Part shown: positions 1 through 8,040 of the stretch, piece by piece
Position numbering within the stretch: position 1 is the stretch's first letter
How the letters are laid out: the number at the start of each line of letters is the position of its first letter
Source: Streptomyces sp. NBC_01750
GTDB lineage: Bacteria; Actinomycetota; Actinomycetes; Streptomycetales; Streptomycetaceae
DNA length: 64,000 nucleotides
Assembly (NCBI RefSeq): GCF_035918095.1
Contig: NZ_CP109137.1
Location: 3,350,001-3,414,000 of the forward strand
Reading direction: 5' to 3'
The notes under the pieces: model-generated
Databases searched by the model: none
What the model was told of the DNA's origin: nothing
What the model saw: the letters and a program-made list of their open reading frames with translations, nothing else
Program-made: the position numbers and the translations under genes

Positions 1-207
1 CAGCCGCTGATCGACAACAGCGGCAGCCCGCACCGGCTCCCCGAGGGCTCACAGGTCCGCGTCCTCTATACCCCTCACAACCCGCAACACGCCCAGCTCG
101 ACTCGCCGGCCGCCCGCTCCACGGCGCTCCTCACGCTGGCGCTGGGCACGGCGCTCTGGCTCGGATCGCTCATGGCCGTACTCGTGAGAATCGGCTCATC
201 CCTGTGA
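1..207 (+). CDS. C-terminal end of a DUF3592-type membrane protein (partial)
   Basis: The reading frame is open from base 1 and stops with TGA at 205-207, leaving 68 residues of a gene that begins outside the window. The piece has the DUF3592-style ending: a V-x-V-L-Y-x-P strand followed by an N-P element, then one hydrophobic helix (about residues 41-63) at the C-terminus. DUF3592 proteins are small membrane proteins of unknown function. The start and the N-terminal helix cannot be seen, so the family call rests on the tail only. Confidence 0.55.
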   Translation, partial: QPLIDNSGSPHRLPEGSQVRVLYTPHNPQHAQLDSPAARSTALLTLALGTALWLGSLMAVLVRIGSSL

Positions 208-235
208 ACCGCCGTACAGCAGTACGGTGTCCACC

Positions 236-1252
236 ATGCGCCCCGACACGCCTGCTGACCACACCGCCGAAGCCGAGCGCCTGCTGCGTACCGCGGACCG
301 GTACCCCGAGGACCACGAGCCACTGCTGCTCCAGGCCGCGGCCCACCTGGAACTGGCGGGCGACCGCGAACACGCCTCCACCCTTTACGACCGCCTGCTC
401 GCGGCCGGCCCCGAGCACCCGCTGCTGATCAAGGCCCTCCAGGCGGCGAACCTCTGGGAGTACGGCCACGAGGCGGAGGCCCGCGCCCTGATCACCGGCA
501 TCCGCACGGCGGCCCCGGCGGACCCGGCGCCCTGGGAGATCGTGGCGGAGACGCTGGAGTCCCATGACGAGCTCGAGGCGTCCCACGACTGCTTCACCAC
601 GGCCCTCACCCTGCTCCTCCCCCCGGGAGAGGACGAGGTCCCCTACGCGACCCAGTCCCTCCTCACGGGCCGCCACCGCGTCCGCCGCCTCCTGGGCCTG
701 CCGCACGACGAGTGGGACGCCCAGGCCGACTCGGTCCACACGTCCCACACGGCGGACATCTCGCTGGACGAACTCCACGACCCGAAGCGCCTGTGGGCCC
801 TGGGCTCGGACAACCCGGCAGAACTCCAGGCCGAAATCGCCCGCCTGAGGTCTGAACTGGGCTCGTACCGCTCGGCCCTGTCACGTCCGTTCCCGGTGGC
901 GGTGCTCCACTGGCCGGAGGGCGAACTGAACGAACTCCTCGCGGCGTACCCCGAGTTGGAATCGGAGTACCCGACCCGGAGGGCCCACCTCACGGACATC
1001 GAGGCCTCGATGCGGGACCTGTCGTCGACGGGCACGGAGAACCTGGGCATCGTGACGGCGACGGTCCCGTCGTACGAGGCGTTCGCAGCCTCGGAACAGT
1101 CCTCACCGGCGAACGCGGACCTGCTCCCGCAGTACGCAACGACACTGGCGGCGAGGGGCCGGGCGGTGGCATGGCCGCCGGCGAAGGGGGCGGCGTGCTG
1201 GTGCGGGTCGGGGGCGGTGTACCGGGACTGCCACGGGGGAGCAGTTTCATGA
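236..1252 (+). CDS. TPR-like protein with C-terminal SEC-C zinc motif
   Basis: A 338-residue cytoplasmic protein. The first 120 residues are Ala/Leu-rich helical hairpins of the tetratricopeptide kind. The last 20 residues carry a SEC-C zinc motif of the form CxC-GSG-x5-CH (about residues 321-334), the module at the end of SecA that also occurs in many stand-alone proteins. No enzyme motif is visible in between. The ATG at 236 is preferred; an in-frame GTG lies at 227. It starts 28 bases after the preceding gene and could be cotranscribed with it. The partner is unknown; SEC-C often marks contact with ribosomes, SecB or nucleic acid, which is inference here. Confidence 0.75.
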   Translation: MRPDTPADHTAEAERLLRTADRYPEDHEPLLLQAAAHLELAGDREHASTLYDRLLAAGPEHPLLIKALQAANLWEYGHEAEARALITGIRTAAPADPAPWEIVAETLESHDELEASHDCFTTALTLLLPPGEDEVPYATQSLLTGRHRVRRLLGLPHDEWDAQADSVHTSHTADISLDELHDPKRLWALGSDNPAELQAEIARLRSELGSYRSALSRPFPVAVLHWPEGELNELLAAYPELESEYPTRRAHLTDIEASMRDLSSTGTENLGIVTATVPSYEAFAASEQSSPANADLLPQYATTLAARGRAVAWPPAKGAACWCGSGAVYRDCHGGAVS

Positions 1253-1343
1253 CTGTTCCTGGAGCACCCAGGATCGGATCCGAAGAGCCATGAGTCTGCC
1301 TCGAACTGATCCACGAACGTCAACCAGTTGACATCATGTGCTC

Positions 1344-2270
1344 ATGGCTAGTGAGTCGAAGCAGGTTATGTTTGGCACCCCCGACGGCGTCTCTGAGGGC
1401 GACTGGTTCAAGGGGCACAACGACCTCCACGCTGTCGGGTTGCACCGATTTCTCGGTCGCGGCATCTCCGGGACGGCCAAGACAGGCGCCGACTCCATCG
1501 TCCTCTCCGGTGGGTATATAGACGACAAAGATGATGGCGCCGAAATCATCTACACCGGCGAAGGCGGCCGGGACCGGGACACCGGCCATATGGTTGCCGA
1601 TCAGTCGCTGACCGACGAGGGAAATGCGGCTCTGGTTGTATCGCAGGGCCTCGGCTATCCAGTTCGCGTGATCGAAGGACTGGAGATCAAGGGAAAGACC
1701 CGGCGGCGAGCAACTGGCGGTTACCGGTATCGCGGCCTCTACCAAGTGGCAGACCATTGGATTACCAATGGGCAGGAAGGTTTCCGCATCTGCCGATTTA
1801 AGCTCCTCAAACTCGCTCCAGGCGAAGAGGCGAAGCCGCAGTCGGTGGACCCTGACGCGGGCGAGGACACCGATCTCGAGGAGGAGGTGCGACGGTACGT
1901 CGCCCATAACCGCCTGGCGCGGGACTCAAAGGTGGCTCGGGAGATCAAGGCTCTACATAACAACACCTGCCAGATATGTGGGCTTCGGCTTGTTATTTCA
2001 CCGATGGGTGAGGCATACGCTGAAGCCGCACATATTCAGGCCTTGGGGAAACCACACTTCGGGCGCGACCGAGTGCAGAATGTCCTCTGCCTGTGCCCTA
2101 ACTGTCACACTCGGTTTGATCGTGGAGCGCTTCACATAACCGACGAGTTCAAGGTCATCGATAGCTTGACCGGCAAGTTCGTCTCGGAGCTAAGGCGTAT
2201 CAAGTCCCACAACATAGGGGTGGAGTTCATCCAGAAGCACAGGGCGCGATGGCAGGATCGCTCGATCTAG
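1344..2270 (+). CDS. SRA (YDG) - HNH modification-dependent endonuclease
   Basis: 308 residues with two domains. Residues 9-160 form an SRA/YDG domain, recognisable by the SIVLSGGY segment at 51-58 and the YTGEGG motif at 70-75; these domains flip out 5-methylcytosine or related bases. Residues 205-262 form an HNH nuclease with zinc cysteines C209, C212, C251 and C254, the EAAH stretch (227-230) and the N-x3-LCPNCH-x3-D core. SRA-HNH proteins of Streptomyces (the Sco5333 type) cut DNA carrying 5mC, so a role against modified phage or plasmid DNA is likely. Base composition is visibly lower in GC than the flanks, and an insertion sequence lies nearby, both signs of acquisition. The ATG at 1344 is chosen over GTG 1338. 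No methylase is adjacent, as expected for a type IV enzyme. Confidence 0.88.
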   Translation: MASESKQVMFGTPDGVSEGDWFKGHNDLHAVGLHRFLGRGISGTAKTGADSIVLSGGYIDDKDDGAEIIYTGEGGRDRDTGHMVADQSLTDEGNAALVVSQGLGYPVRVIEGLEIKGKTRRRATGGYRYRGLYQVADHWITNGQEGFRICRFKLLKLAPGEEAKPQSVDPDAGEDTDLEEEVRRYVAHNRLARDSKVAREIKALHNNTCQICGLRLVISPMGEAYAEAAHIQALGKPHFGRDRVQNVLCLCPNCHTRFDRGALHITDEFKVIDSLTGKFVSELRRIKSHNIGVEFIQKHRARWQDRSI

Positions 2271-2281
2271 CACTTCGGGAA

Positions 2282-2950
2282 TTACCCCTGCAACTCTTCC
2301 ACCTTCCCCAGCTCGGACTCGAAGTGCACTTGGGCGCGATCCAGCACCTCGTCCGGGTCGCGACCATGGGCTCGGAGCCAGTGGAGCAGGTCGGCGATCA
2401 GCTCGATCGCCGCCTCCTCAGCGACAGCCGCACTCAGGCGGCCCGAGACGGTCGGCTGCGGATGGCGAGCAGCGCCGTAGAGCGCGAGGTATTCCTCGGC
2501 GTGTGCCACTCGCGGACCGCCGGTGTGGCCGTGCGGGTCGGTGAGATCCGTAGCCAACTCGCACCACACCACCTTGGAGTCCGCCCGAAGGATCACACCC
2601 CAGCGGTCGGTCACGGCGTCGACGAGCGTCATTCCACGCCCCGACTCCGCCTCGCGTTCTGCGCTGAGCAGAGTGGGCAGTGCTCGCGCGTCTGGGTCGT
2701 GCAGCTCGATACGGAGGCGGGTGCCGCTCATGGAAACCGCGAGCGTGGCAGGCGTGCCAATACCCACATGGTTGATGACGTTAGATGTCAGTTCCGTGAC
2801 GCAAATCTGAGCCGAGTCGACCAGCTCCGGCAGACCCCACAGCGTCAGGTGTAGCCGCAGCACATTGCGCAGACCCGCGATCTCGCTCGGCTCTGCCTCG
2901 AAGGACAGGTCCCAAGGTTTCCGCCTGACGCAGTCACTCGCGTAGTTCAT
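2282..2950 (-). CDS. HATPase_c_2 (RsbW-like) ATP-binding protein
   Basis: 222 residues. The N-terminal 125 residues are a GHKL ATPase fold of the anti-sigma RsbW type: an N-box E-L-T-S-N (53-57) and a G2 box ESGRGM (102-107). There is no histidine-phosphotransfer domain. Residues 140-222 are a helical, acidic extension seen in many Streptomyces orphan regulators of this family. Such proteins can act as anti-sigma or anti-anti-sigma kinases, but no sigma or STAS partner is adjacent. The start is Met at 2950; the IS630-like element begins 37 bases upstream, so the native promoter has probably been displaced. It converges on the SRA-HNH gene with an 11-base gap. Confidence 0.8.
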   Translation of the reverse strand: MNYASDCVRRKPWDLSFEAEPSEIAGLRNVLRLHLTLWGLPELVDSAQICVTELTSNVINHVGIGTPATLAVSMSGTRLRIELHDPDARALPTLLSAEREAESGRGMTLVDAVTDRWGVILRADSKVVWCELATDLTDPHGHTGGPRVAHAEEYLALYGAARHPQPTVSGRLSAAVAEEAAIELIADLLHWLRAHGRDPDEVLDRAQVHFESELGKVEELQG

Positions 2951-2987
2951 TTTGGCTTGCCTCCCAGTGCAGAGCTGCACGGCCCTA

Positions 2988-3011
2988 CTGAGGTTGAACT
3001 CGTGGAGTCGT
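2988..3011 (+). repeat. Left terminal inverted repeat of the IS630-like element
   Basis: It begins CTGAGGTTGAACT and matches the reverse complement of the right end at 21 of 24 bases. Confidence 0.9.
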
Positions 3012-3052
3012 AGGGGCTGACGGCTCGTGGGTCCTGCGGTATCACCAAGAGC

Positions 3053-4116
3053 ATGCGGTATCCACAGGGAGGCGGGCTGACCGCCGAACGACAGCAGTTC
3101 CGCGAGGAGTTACGGCTCCAGGCGGCCGAGCGGTTCGCCCGGGGTGAGGCAAGCTCGCTGATCGCCAAGGAGCTGCGCGTCAGCGTCCGGTCGGTGCAGC
3201 GATGGCGGCAGGCGTGGGACGAGGGCGGTCCGCGAGCTCTGCGATCGCAGGGGCCGGCGTCACTGCCGAGGCTGAGTGAGAAGCAGTTCGCCCAACTGGA
3301 GGCGGAGCTGGCCAAGGGGCCGGCCGCGCACGGCTGGGAGGACCAACGGTGGACGCTGTCCCGGGTCAAAACCATGATCGGCCGACGTTTCCACCTGACC
3401 TACACCATCCAGGGCGTGCGGAAACTCCTGGTGCGCAATGGCTGGTCCTGCCAAGTGCCTGCCCGTCGGGCCATGGAACGCGACGACGATGCTGTCGCTG
3501 GGTGGGTCAAGGAGGTGTGGCCCTGCGCGGAAGACTCGCGGCGGCCCGTGGAGCCTGGCTGGTCTTCGAAGACGAAGCCGGATTCTCCATGACGCCGCCG
3601 CACGCCAAGACCTGGGGCAGGCGAGGGCGCACGCCAGTGGTCCGGGTCCGTGGCCGCTCCCGCAGACGGATATCCATCGCCGCGCTGACCTGCTACAAAT
3701 CCGGCCACAGATCCCGGCTGATCTACCGTCCACGCAGGGACGACGGCCGGCGCGACGGACGCAAGAGCTTCTCCTGGCGCGACTACCGGGACCTGCTGAT
3801 CGCCGCCCACCAGCAACTCGGCGGCCCGATCGTACTGGTCTGGGACAACCTCAATGTCCACAAGGCTGCCGGACTACGGGAGTTCGCCGCCTCACGGGAC
3901 TGGCTGACCATCTACTACCTGCCGCCCTACGCACCCGACCTCAACCCCGTGGAAGGGATCTGGTCACTGCTGCGGCGCGGCTGGCTGTCCAACGTCGCCT
4001 TCAGCACGCCGGAGCACCTCATTCGACGCATCCGCCGAGGCTTACGGCACATCCAGTACCACAGCGACCTCATAGACGGCTGCCTCGCCGAGACCGGCCT
4101 GACCATCAACCCCTGA
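3053..4116 (+). CDS. IS630 transposase in two overlapping frames (frameshifted)
   Basis: The N-terminal part runs from the start at 3053 to a stop at 3590-3592: a helix-turn-helix with the R-S-V-Q-R-W-R recognition helix (about residues 43-49), then a winged-helix/linker region. The DDE catalytic domain lies in the -1 frame and ends at 4116: first Asp in FEDEAG (near 3571), second Asp in VWDNLNVHK (near 3842), and Glu in PDLNPVEGIW (near 3952). The switch must occur around 3515-3530. Many IS630 elements make a fused protein by -1 programmed frameshifting; I see no classic A-rich slippery heptamer, so a one-base decay mutation is equally possible. Each frame holds a TTA codon (3110-3112 and 4042-4044), rare in Streptomyces and dependent on bldA tRNA. 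Confidence 0.85.
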
Positions 4117-4122
4117 CCACAG

Positions 4123-4146
4123 ACGACACCACAAGTTCAATCTCAG
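4123..4146 (-). repeat. Right terminal inverted repeat of the IS630-like element
   Basis: It pairs with the left end at 21 of 24 bases and is followed by TA at 4147-4148. Confidence 0.9.
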
Positions 4147-4296
4147 TAACTGGCGCCGCAGAACGAGCCGTTCAGGACTGACCGTAGGGCTACAACTACA
4201 GCGGGTGCAATCCACTCGGGGAAAATTACACCCAACGTGGTTGCGAACCCTCCTTGATCGGACCCAAACTGTGCGTGCATCTAGGGAGGGCGCAGG

Positions 4297-5178
4297 GTGA
4301 CGCAAGAGCAGGCACCGCAAGGCAACCGTGCTTCCACTGTGCTGGGACGCCGTCTCGGCGGAGAGCTATACAAACTCCGGGTGGCCGCCGGGCTGACCCA
4401 GACGCAAGCGGCCAAGGCTCTGAGCGCGTCCACCGGGAAGGTCGCCAAGATGGAGAGCGGTTGGGTTCCGATGCGTGACCCCGATATCCGCGCTCTGTGT
4501 GAGCTATACGGCGCCAAGGACCCTCAGGCGACCCAGCACTTGCTGACGTTGGCCGCGACCGACCGGGATCGCCGCAAGGCACTCGGCTGGTGGAACCAGT
4601 ACCCGGAACTCCGCTCGCTGGTCGAGTACGTCGCCCTGGAAGACGTCGCAACCTCGGTCAGAACCTGGCAACTGGCCTTTGTGCCAGGTCTCTTTCAGAC
4701 ACCTGACTACGCACGGGCGCTGGCTGTCGGCAGCGCCGCGTGGGAGGACCCGGACGAGATCGAACGGTTTGTGGAAGCCAAGGTCGCCCGCCAATCGCGC
4801 CTCAAGGGCGAGTCGCCGCTACTTATCTGGGCCATCGTCGCCGAGGGAGCGCTGCGCCAACTCGTAGGAGGACGCGATGTCATGCGCGTCCAGCTCGATC
4901 ACCTCGTCCGTACAGCACAGCTACCCAACGTGAAACTTCAGGTCATGCCCTGCTTGGCAGGGGCTCATCCTGGGATGACCAGCGCGTTCAACATTGTTTC
5001 GTTCGCCGAATCCGGCGCAATGGACGTGGTCTACATGGACACGACTTCATCTACCCTGTGGCTGGAGAGCGAGAAGGATGCGGCTCACCACGGAACCCTC
5101 TTCGACCGTATCGCCCGGCTCTCACTGGCGCAGCATGACTCACGCGCCCTGATCGAGAGCATCCGCAAGGAGATGTGA
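4297..5178 (+). CDS. XRE-family regulator with DUF5753 domain
   Basis: 293 residues starting at GTG 4297 after a GGGAGGGCG-like ribosome site. Residues about 17-71 are a Cro/CI-type helix-turn-helix (LGGELYKLRVAAGLTQTQAA). Residues 104-280 are the DUF5753 domain with the landmark FVPGLFQTPDYARA and a central VMP segment. This is the WhiJ-like family, expanded in Streptomyces, whose members pair with small DUF397 proteins to control development or antibiotic production. A DUF397 gene follows with 2 bases of spacing, so the pair is very likely an operon. The ligand and target genes are unknown. Confidence 0.88.
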   Translation: MTQEQAPQGNRASTVLGRRLGGELYKLRVAAGLTQTQAAKALSASTGKVAKMESGWVPMRDPDIRALCELYGAKDPQATQHLLTLAATDRDRRKALGWWNQYPELRSLVEYVALEDVATSVRTWQLAFVPGLFQTPDYARALAVGSAAWEDPDEIERFVEAKVARQSRLKGESPLLIWAIVAEGALRQLVGGRDVMRVQLDHLVRTAQLPNVKLQVMPCLAGAHPGMTSAFNIVSFAESGAMDVVYMDTTSSTLWLESEKDAAHHGTLFDRIARLSLAQHDSRALIESIRKEM

Positions 5179-5180
5179 TC

Positions 5181-5360
5181 ATGCCCGCCTTCGAGTTCGC
5201 GAAGTCCAGCTACAGCAGCGGCAACGGTGAGTGCGTCGAGGTGGCAACCAACCTCGTCGGCCTCGTGGCAGTGCGCGACTCGAAGCTGTCGGAGGGACCT
5301 GTTGTTCGGTTCCCCGCCAGGGCATGGACCGAGTTTCTCCGCCAGGCAATCGCGCGCTGA
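5181..5360 (+). CDS. DUF397 small protein
   Basis: 59 residues with the family signature: KSSYSSGNGECVEVA at the N-terminus and VRDSK in the middle, ending in a W-x-x-F-L helix. DUF397 proteins work with the upstream XRE/DUF5753 regulator; in the WhiJ model they act as its antagonist or cofactor. The ATG at 5181 lies just after the regulator's stop; an in-frame GTG at 5175 overlaps that stop. Not a DNA-binding protein by itself. Confidence 0.85.
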   Translation: MPAFEFAKSSYSSGNGECVEVATNLVGLVAVRDSKLSEGPVVRFPARAWTEFLRQAIAR

Positions 5361-5476
5361 GCTGGGGCGTGGCACCCGCGCCCACGCAGTCGTGTTCGTC
5401 GTGGCTCAGGTGAGGGCCTCCAGTTACGCCGAGAGCCCGCTCTCACCGACGGGTCAGAGGGGGCGCGCGTCCGGGG

Positions 5477-6328
5477 TCAGTTCAAGGCATCGATTGCCTT
5501 CACGATCAGCGCGCGTGCCGCCTGCCCGTACACGGCCATGCTCCGCAGCTCTTCGAAGGCCTTCAGGTACAAGGCGATCTCGGTCGGTTGCGTGATCGTG
5601 ACGCGGGCGGACAGCAGCTCCACCGACACGACCCTGTCGTCGTATATGTGAAACGTTTCGTGTGGCCAGTGCTTCCGCTCCGCGGTGGCCATCGGGATCA
5701 CTCCGAGCGACACCGAAGGCAGCGCGCCGGCGGTCAGGAGGTAGCCGAGCTGGGCAGCCATCGCTTCCACTCCCCCGAGGCGGTAGTACAGGGCGGCTTC
5801 CTCGATGAGGAGAACGAACCGATGGCCCGGCTCGTGGATGACCCGGGACCTCTGGACCCGGGCAGCAGCAGCCTCGGCCCCATCGTTGGGGATCTCGCGG
5901 AATTCGGCGATGCTGCTCAGCAGCGCAGCTGCGTAGCCTTCGGTCTGCAGCAGTCCCGGAACGAGCGTCGAAGAATAGACGCGGAACAGCTGGGTCTCCT
6001 GGAAGAACTGCACCCGCCTGTCCTGCAGCTGCTTCAGCCCGTTCCGGACCTGGTGGCGCCACTCGTTGTACATCGACTCTGCGTTGAGGGACTGGGCAAT
6101 GAGGTCGTCCGCCTGGTCGACATCACCGCAGGCACCGCACCACAGGCGTATGTCCTTGGCGGAAGGTGCGGTGCGAGCGTTCTCGATCCGGGATGTCTTC
6201 GCGTGGTGCCAGCCACACCGGTCGGCCAGCTCGGAAACCGTCAGCCCTGACGCCTTGCGCGCATCACGCAACCGCCGCGCGACCAATTCACGTGCAGCCT
6301 GCGCAGATGACGACGAGGATATGGGCAT
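5477..6328 (-). CDS. Second XRE-family regulator with DUF5753 domain
   Basis: 283 residues from Met at 6328. Residues 13-68 hold a helix-turn-helix (LRDARKASGLTVSELADRCG), and residues 100-275 the DUF5753 domain with TLVPGLLQTEGYAAA and an LGVIPMAT segment. It is the last gene of a three-gene minus-strand run (86-residue protein, DUF6879 protein, regulator; gaps of -29 and 25 bases). It converges on the first XRE/DUF397 pair, so the region carries two regulator modules facing each other. It has no DUF397 neighbour; the DUF6879 protein appears to take that place. Confidence 0.87.
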   Translation of the reverse strand: MPISSSSSAQAARELVARRLRDARKASGLTVSELADRCGWHHAKTSRIENARTAPSAKDIRLWCGACGDVDQADDLIAQSLNAESMYNEWRHQVRNGLKQLQDRRVQFFQETQLFRVYSSTLVPGLLQTEGYAAALLSSIAEFREIPNDGAEAAAARVQRSRVIHEPGHRFVLLIEEAALYYRLGGVEAMAAQLGYLLTAGALPSVSLGVIPMATAERKHWPHETFHIYDDRVVSVELLSARVTITQPTEIALYLKAFEELRSMAVYGQAARALIVKAIDALN

Positions 6329-6353
6329 GAGCTGGCCTGTCGGATGCTTTCTG

Positions 6354-6881
6354 CTAGTGGATCTCGTACTGGTCGTGCGGGATAGCGTGCGACCACACCG
6401 CTTCGAAGGCCTCGGCACACAGCTTCGCAGCGGCCGGGTCGTCACTGACCTCCCCGCCCATGGACGATCCGTCGCCGGCGAAGTGGTTCCAACGCACCAG
6501 CTGTTCGTCGAAGAGCCAGAAGTCATTGCCCGGAAGGGCGATGTTAGAGGCCTGTCGCCGGGGCAGCCACCTCACCTGTTCCCCGGCCGTCACGTTGGTG
6601 AACGTGCCCGAGTGTTCGTAGCGGATGTATTCGCTCACCGGCTCGGACACGATACGGGCACGTCGCACAACAACCCCACGGGACACCGTCTCGGCCATGA
6701 GGTCGTGCCAGGGCCGCCACCAGGATGCCCGATCGGCGGGATCGTGGCGGAAGCCACTCTTCCAGGCCGCGAACGGGCCCGCCTCGTAGTCGACGGCGTA
6801 GGAGTCGCGCATCTCCAGGTGCACGGCGGAGCGCGTGCAGCCGTGGATCAACTCATCGAATGTCGGAACGCTCGACGACAT
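6354..6881 (-). CDS. DUF6879-family protein
   Basis: 175 residues, soluble. Features typical of this actinobacterial family are an N-terminal helix with a charged L-E-M-R-D-S-Y segment, a central R-G-V-V-V-R-R-A-R-I-V strand followed by S-E-Y-I-R-Y-E, and a C-terminal FWLFDEQLV strand. The family is of unknown biochemical function but is regularly found beside XRE/DUF5753 regulators, as here, and is thought to be their signalling partner. It overlaps the preceding 86-residue gene by 29 bases, showing tight coupling. Confidence 0.75.
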   Translation of the reverse strand: MSSSVPTFDELIHGCTRSAVHLEMRDSYAVDYEAGPFAAWKSGFRHDPADRASWWRPWHDLMAETVSRGVVVRRARIVSEPVSEYIRYEHSGTFTNVTAGEQVRWLPRRQASNIALPGNDFWLFDEQLVRWNHFAGDGSSMGGEVSDDPAAAKLCAEAFEAVWSHAIPHDQYEIH

Positions 6882-7113
6882 CGCACGCCTCCCTGATCAT
6901 GTCCACCATCCTGGCGGGGATCCGGATCACTGCCTCGTGGTCCGGGATGCCCTTCGCATGCCCGGGGATCTGGGTGGCCGCGCACTCCGCTTCAAGCTCC
7001 GGGCCCGGCTTCCATCCCTGGAGAACGAGTTCCTGCTTCTCCTCGTCGACCCAGACCGTGGGGCTCTCATCCTCACCGGTGTTGGGGTCGATCCCAATGA
7101 ACACTAATCCCAC
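6853..7113 (-). CDS. Small acidic hypothetical protein heading the XRE operon
   Basis: 86 residues from GTG 7113, chosen because a GGAGG lies five bases upstream (7119-7123). It begins GLVFIGIDP and has an acidic, Trp-containing middle (W-V-D-E-E-K-Q-E) and an I-P-x-R-M-V-D-M-I-R helix near the end. No catalytic motif or membrane segment is seen. Proteins of this size and composition commonly precede DUF6879/XRE genes in Streptomyces. Function unknown. Confidence 0.7.
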   Translation of the reverse strand: MGLVFIGIDPNTGEDESPTVWVDEEKQELVLQGWKPGPELEAECAATQIPGHAKGIPDHEAVIRIPARMVDMIREACDVVERSDIR

Positions 7114-7305
7114 GTCAACCTCCGTCGATGGATGTGCAGTTGTGTGCACCACTGTGGCGCCGATGAGATGCCTCGTCAAGGATGCAATGTAGCCATCAAC
7201 CAGCACAGAGAGCCAGCACCGCACAAATCTGCACACTGCTGGTGCGCGTGCACACCGAGTCTCTAACTTCGTCGTCATCGCTGTCCGTTGACCACGGGAC
7301 GACAC

Positions 7306-7461
7306 ATGATGACGATCAAGGTGTATTGGGCGGAATCCCGCACAGGAAGGCGGTTCCGCTCCCGCGCAACCGCGGCCGTGCACTCGGGCGACCCCGAGCG
7401 ACTCCCGGATTCCCTCGCCTTCCCGCCGTGCTTGTGCCCCCGCTGCACGGCCGCCCGGTGA
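7306..7461 (+). CDS. 51-residue cysteine-containing small protein
   Basis: It begins MMTIKVYWAES and ends with a CLCPRC segment (residues 43-48), a likely metal-binding knuckle. It is divergent from the XRE operon and its stop overlaps the GTG of the next gene, so the two small genes are coupled. Basic in the middle (R-T-G-R-R-F-R-S-R). Function unknown. Confidence 0.6.
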   Translation: MMTIKVYWAESRTGRRFRSRATAAVHSGDPERLPDSLAFPPCLCPRCTAAR

Positions 7462-7652
7462 CCTCGCCCACGGCCGACGCGCGCCCGCTGCCCGCGGCCG
7501 GAGATCTGAGCTGGGAGCAGTACGCGGGACGAGCCTGCGTGTGGTGCGGCGAGCCGCTGACCGTCGGCGCGCGCAGTGTCGGCACAGCGCGTGGCCGGGA
7601 AGGCGCCCACGTCCTCGACATCGAGGTGTACGCGGGTCCCTGCTGCCCCTAG
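7458..7652 (+). CDS. 64-residue small protein with CVWCGEPL zinc-type knuckle
   Basis: The GTG at 7458 overlaps the TGA of the preceding gene (GTGA). The protein contains a W-E-Q-Y-A segment, a C-V-W-C-G-E-P-L knuckle and a final C-C-P, so three to four cysteines could bind a metal. Such WCGEPL mini-proteins are common partners of XRE/DUF397-type loci in Streptomyces. Function unknown. Confidence 0.65.
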   Translation: MTSPTADARPLPAAGDLSWEQYAGRACVWCGEPLTVGARSVGTARGREGAHVLDIEVYAGPCCP

Positions 7653-7714
7653 CCACCTGATGAGCCCCGCCTCGTCCGACGACTCCGACCAGGAAACCCC
7701 GGCCAAGGCGGTGA

Positions 7715-7867
7715 CGGGCCCTTTCAGGGGCCCGCACCGTCAGGGCACCCACCTACCGCAATCTGCCGGACGCCAAGTGGACCGCCGACCTGACACGCGG
7801 GCTGCACCTCGACGCCCTCTTCGCCAACCACACCATCCTGCGCACGGGTCGTCTCACCATCGAGTGA
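7715..7867 (+). pseudogene. Possible 3' remnant of a lost gene
   Basis: An open stretch without a start codon follows a stop at 7712-7714 and ends at TGA 7865-7867. It reads like ordinary protein (YRNLPDAKWTADLTRG followed by HLDALFANHTILRTG). With no start or ribosome site it is most simply the tail of a deleted gene. I do not recognise the parent. Confidence 0.3.
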
Positions 7868-7926
7868 CGGCTCGGGCAATCCGCCGCCCCGGTCTGTCTG
7901 CGTCCCCCGTCGCGGGCAGGCCGGGG

Positions 7927-8040
7927 CTACCCCATGCCCAGCGCGTCCGGCTCGAAGAGGACGCAGTGCCCCATGTCGTGTACGCCGATTCGAAGGTGCC
8001 CGGAGTCCGGCTGCAGGAAGCCGGACGGGGCGAGCGTCAC
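7927..8040 (-). CDS. 37-residue ORF coupled to the NmrA gene, or gene tail
   Basis: GTG at 8040 overlaps the stop of the NmrA-like gene (GTGA), the usual coupling layout in this genome. The product ends with HDMGHCVLFEPDALGMG and is low in basic residues. It could be a real micro-protein or the tail of a gene whose front was replaced. No family recognised. Confidence 0.3.
   Translation of the reverse strand: MTLAPSGFLQPDSGHLRIGVHDMGHCVLFEPDALGMG

Larger units (their letters stand above)
2988..4146 (+). mobile_element. IS630-family insertion sequence, complete with TA target duplication
   Basis: The 1,159-bp element is bounded by 24-bp inverted repeats (2988-3011 and 4123-4146, 21/24 matches) and flanked on both sides by TA (2986-2987 and 4147-4148), the target duplicated by IS630/Tc1-mariner transposases. 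It holds one transposase in two frames. The intact ends suggest a fairly recent insertion. Confidence 0.9.

Noticed and set aside
2282..7652. A prophage or integrative element across the accessory block
   Set aside because: No integrase, attachment-site duplication or phage structural genes are seen; only one IS element is supported.
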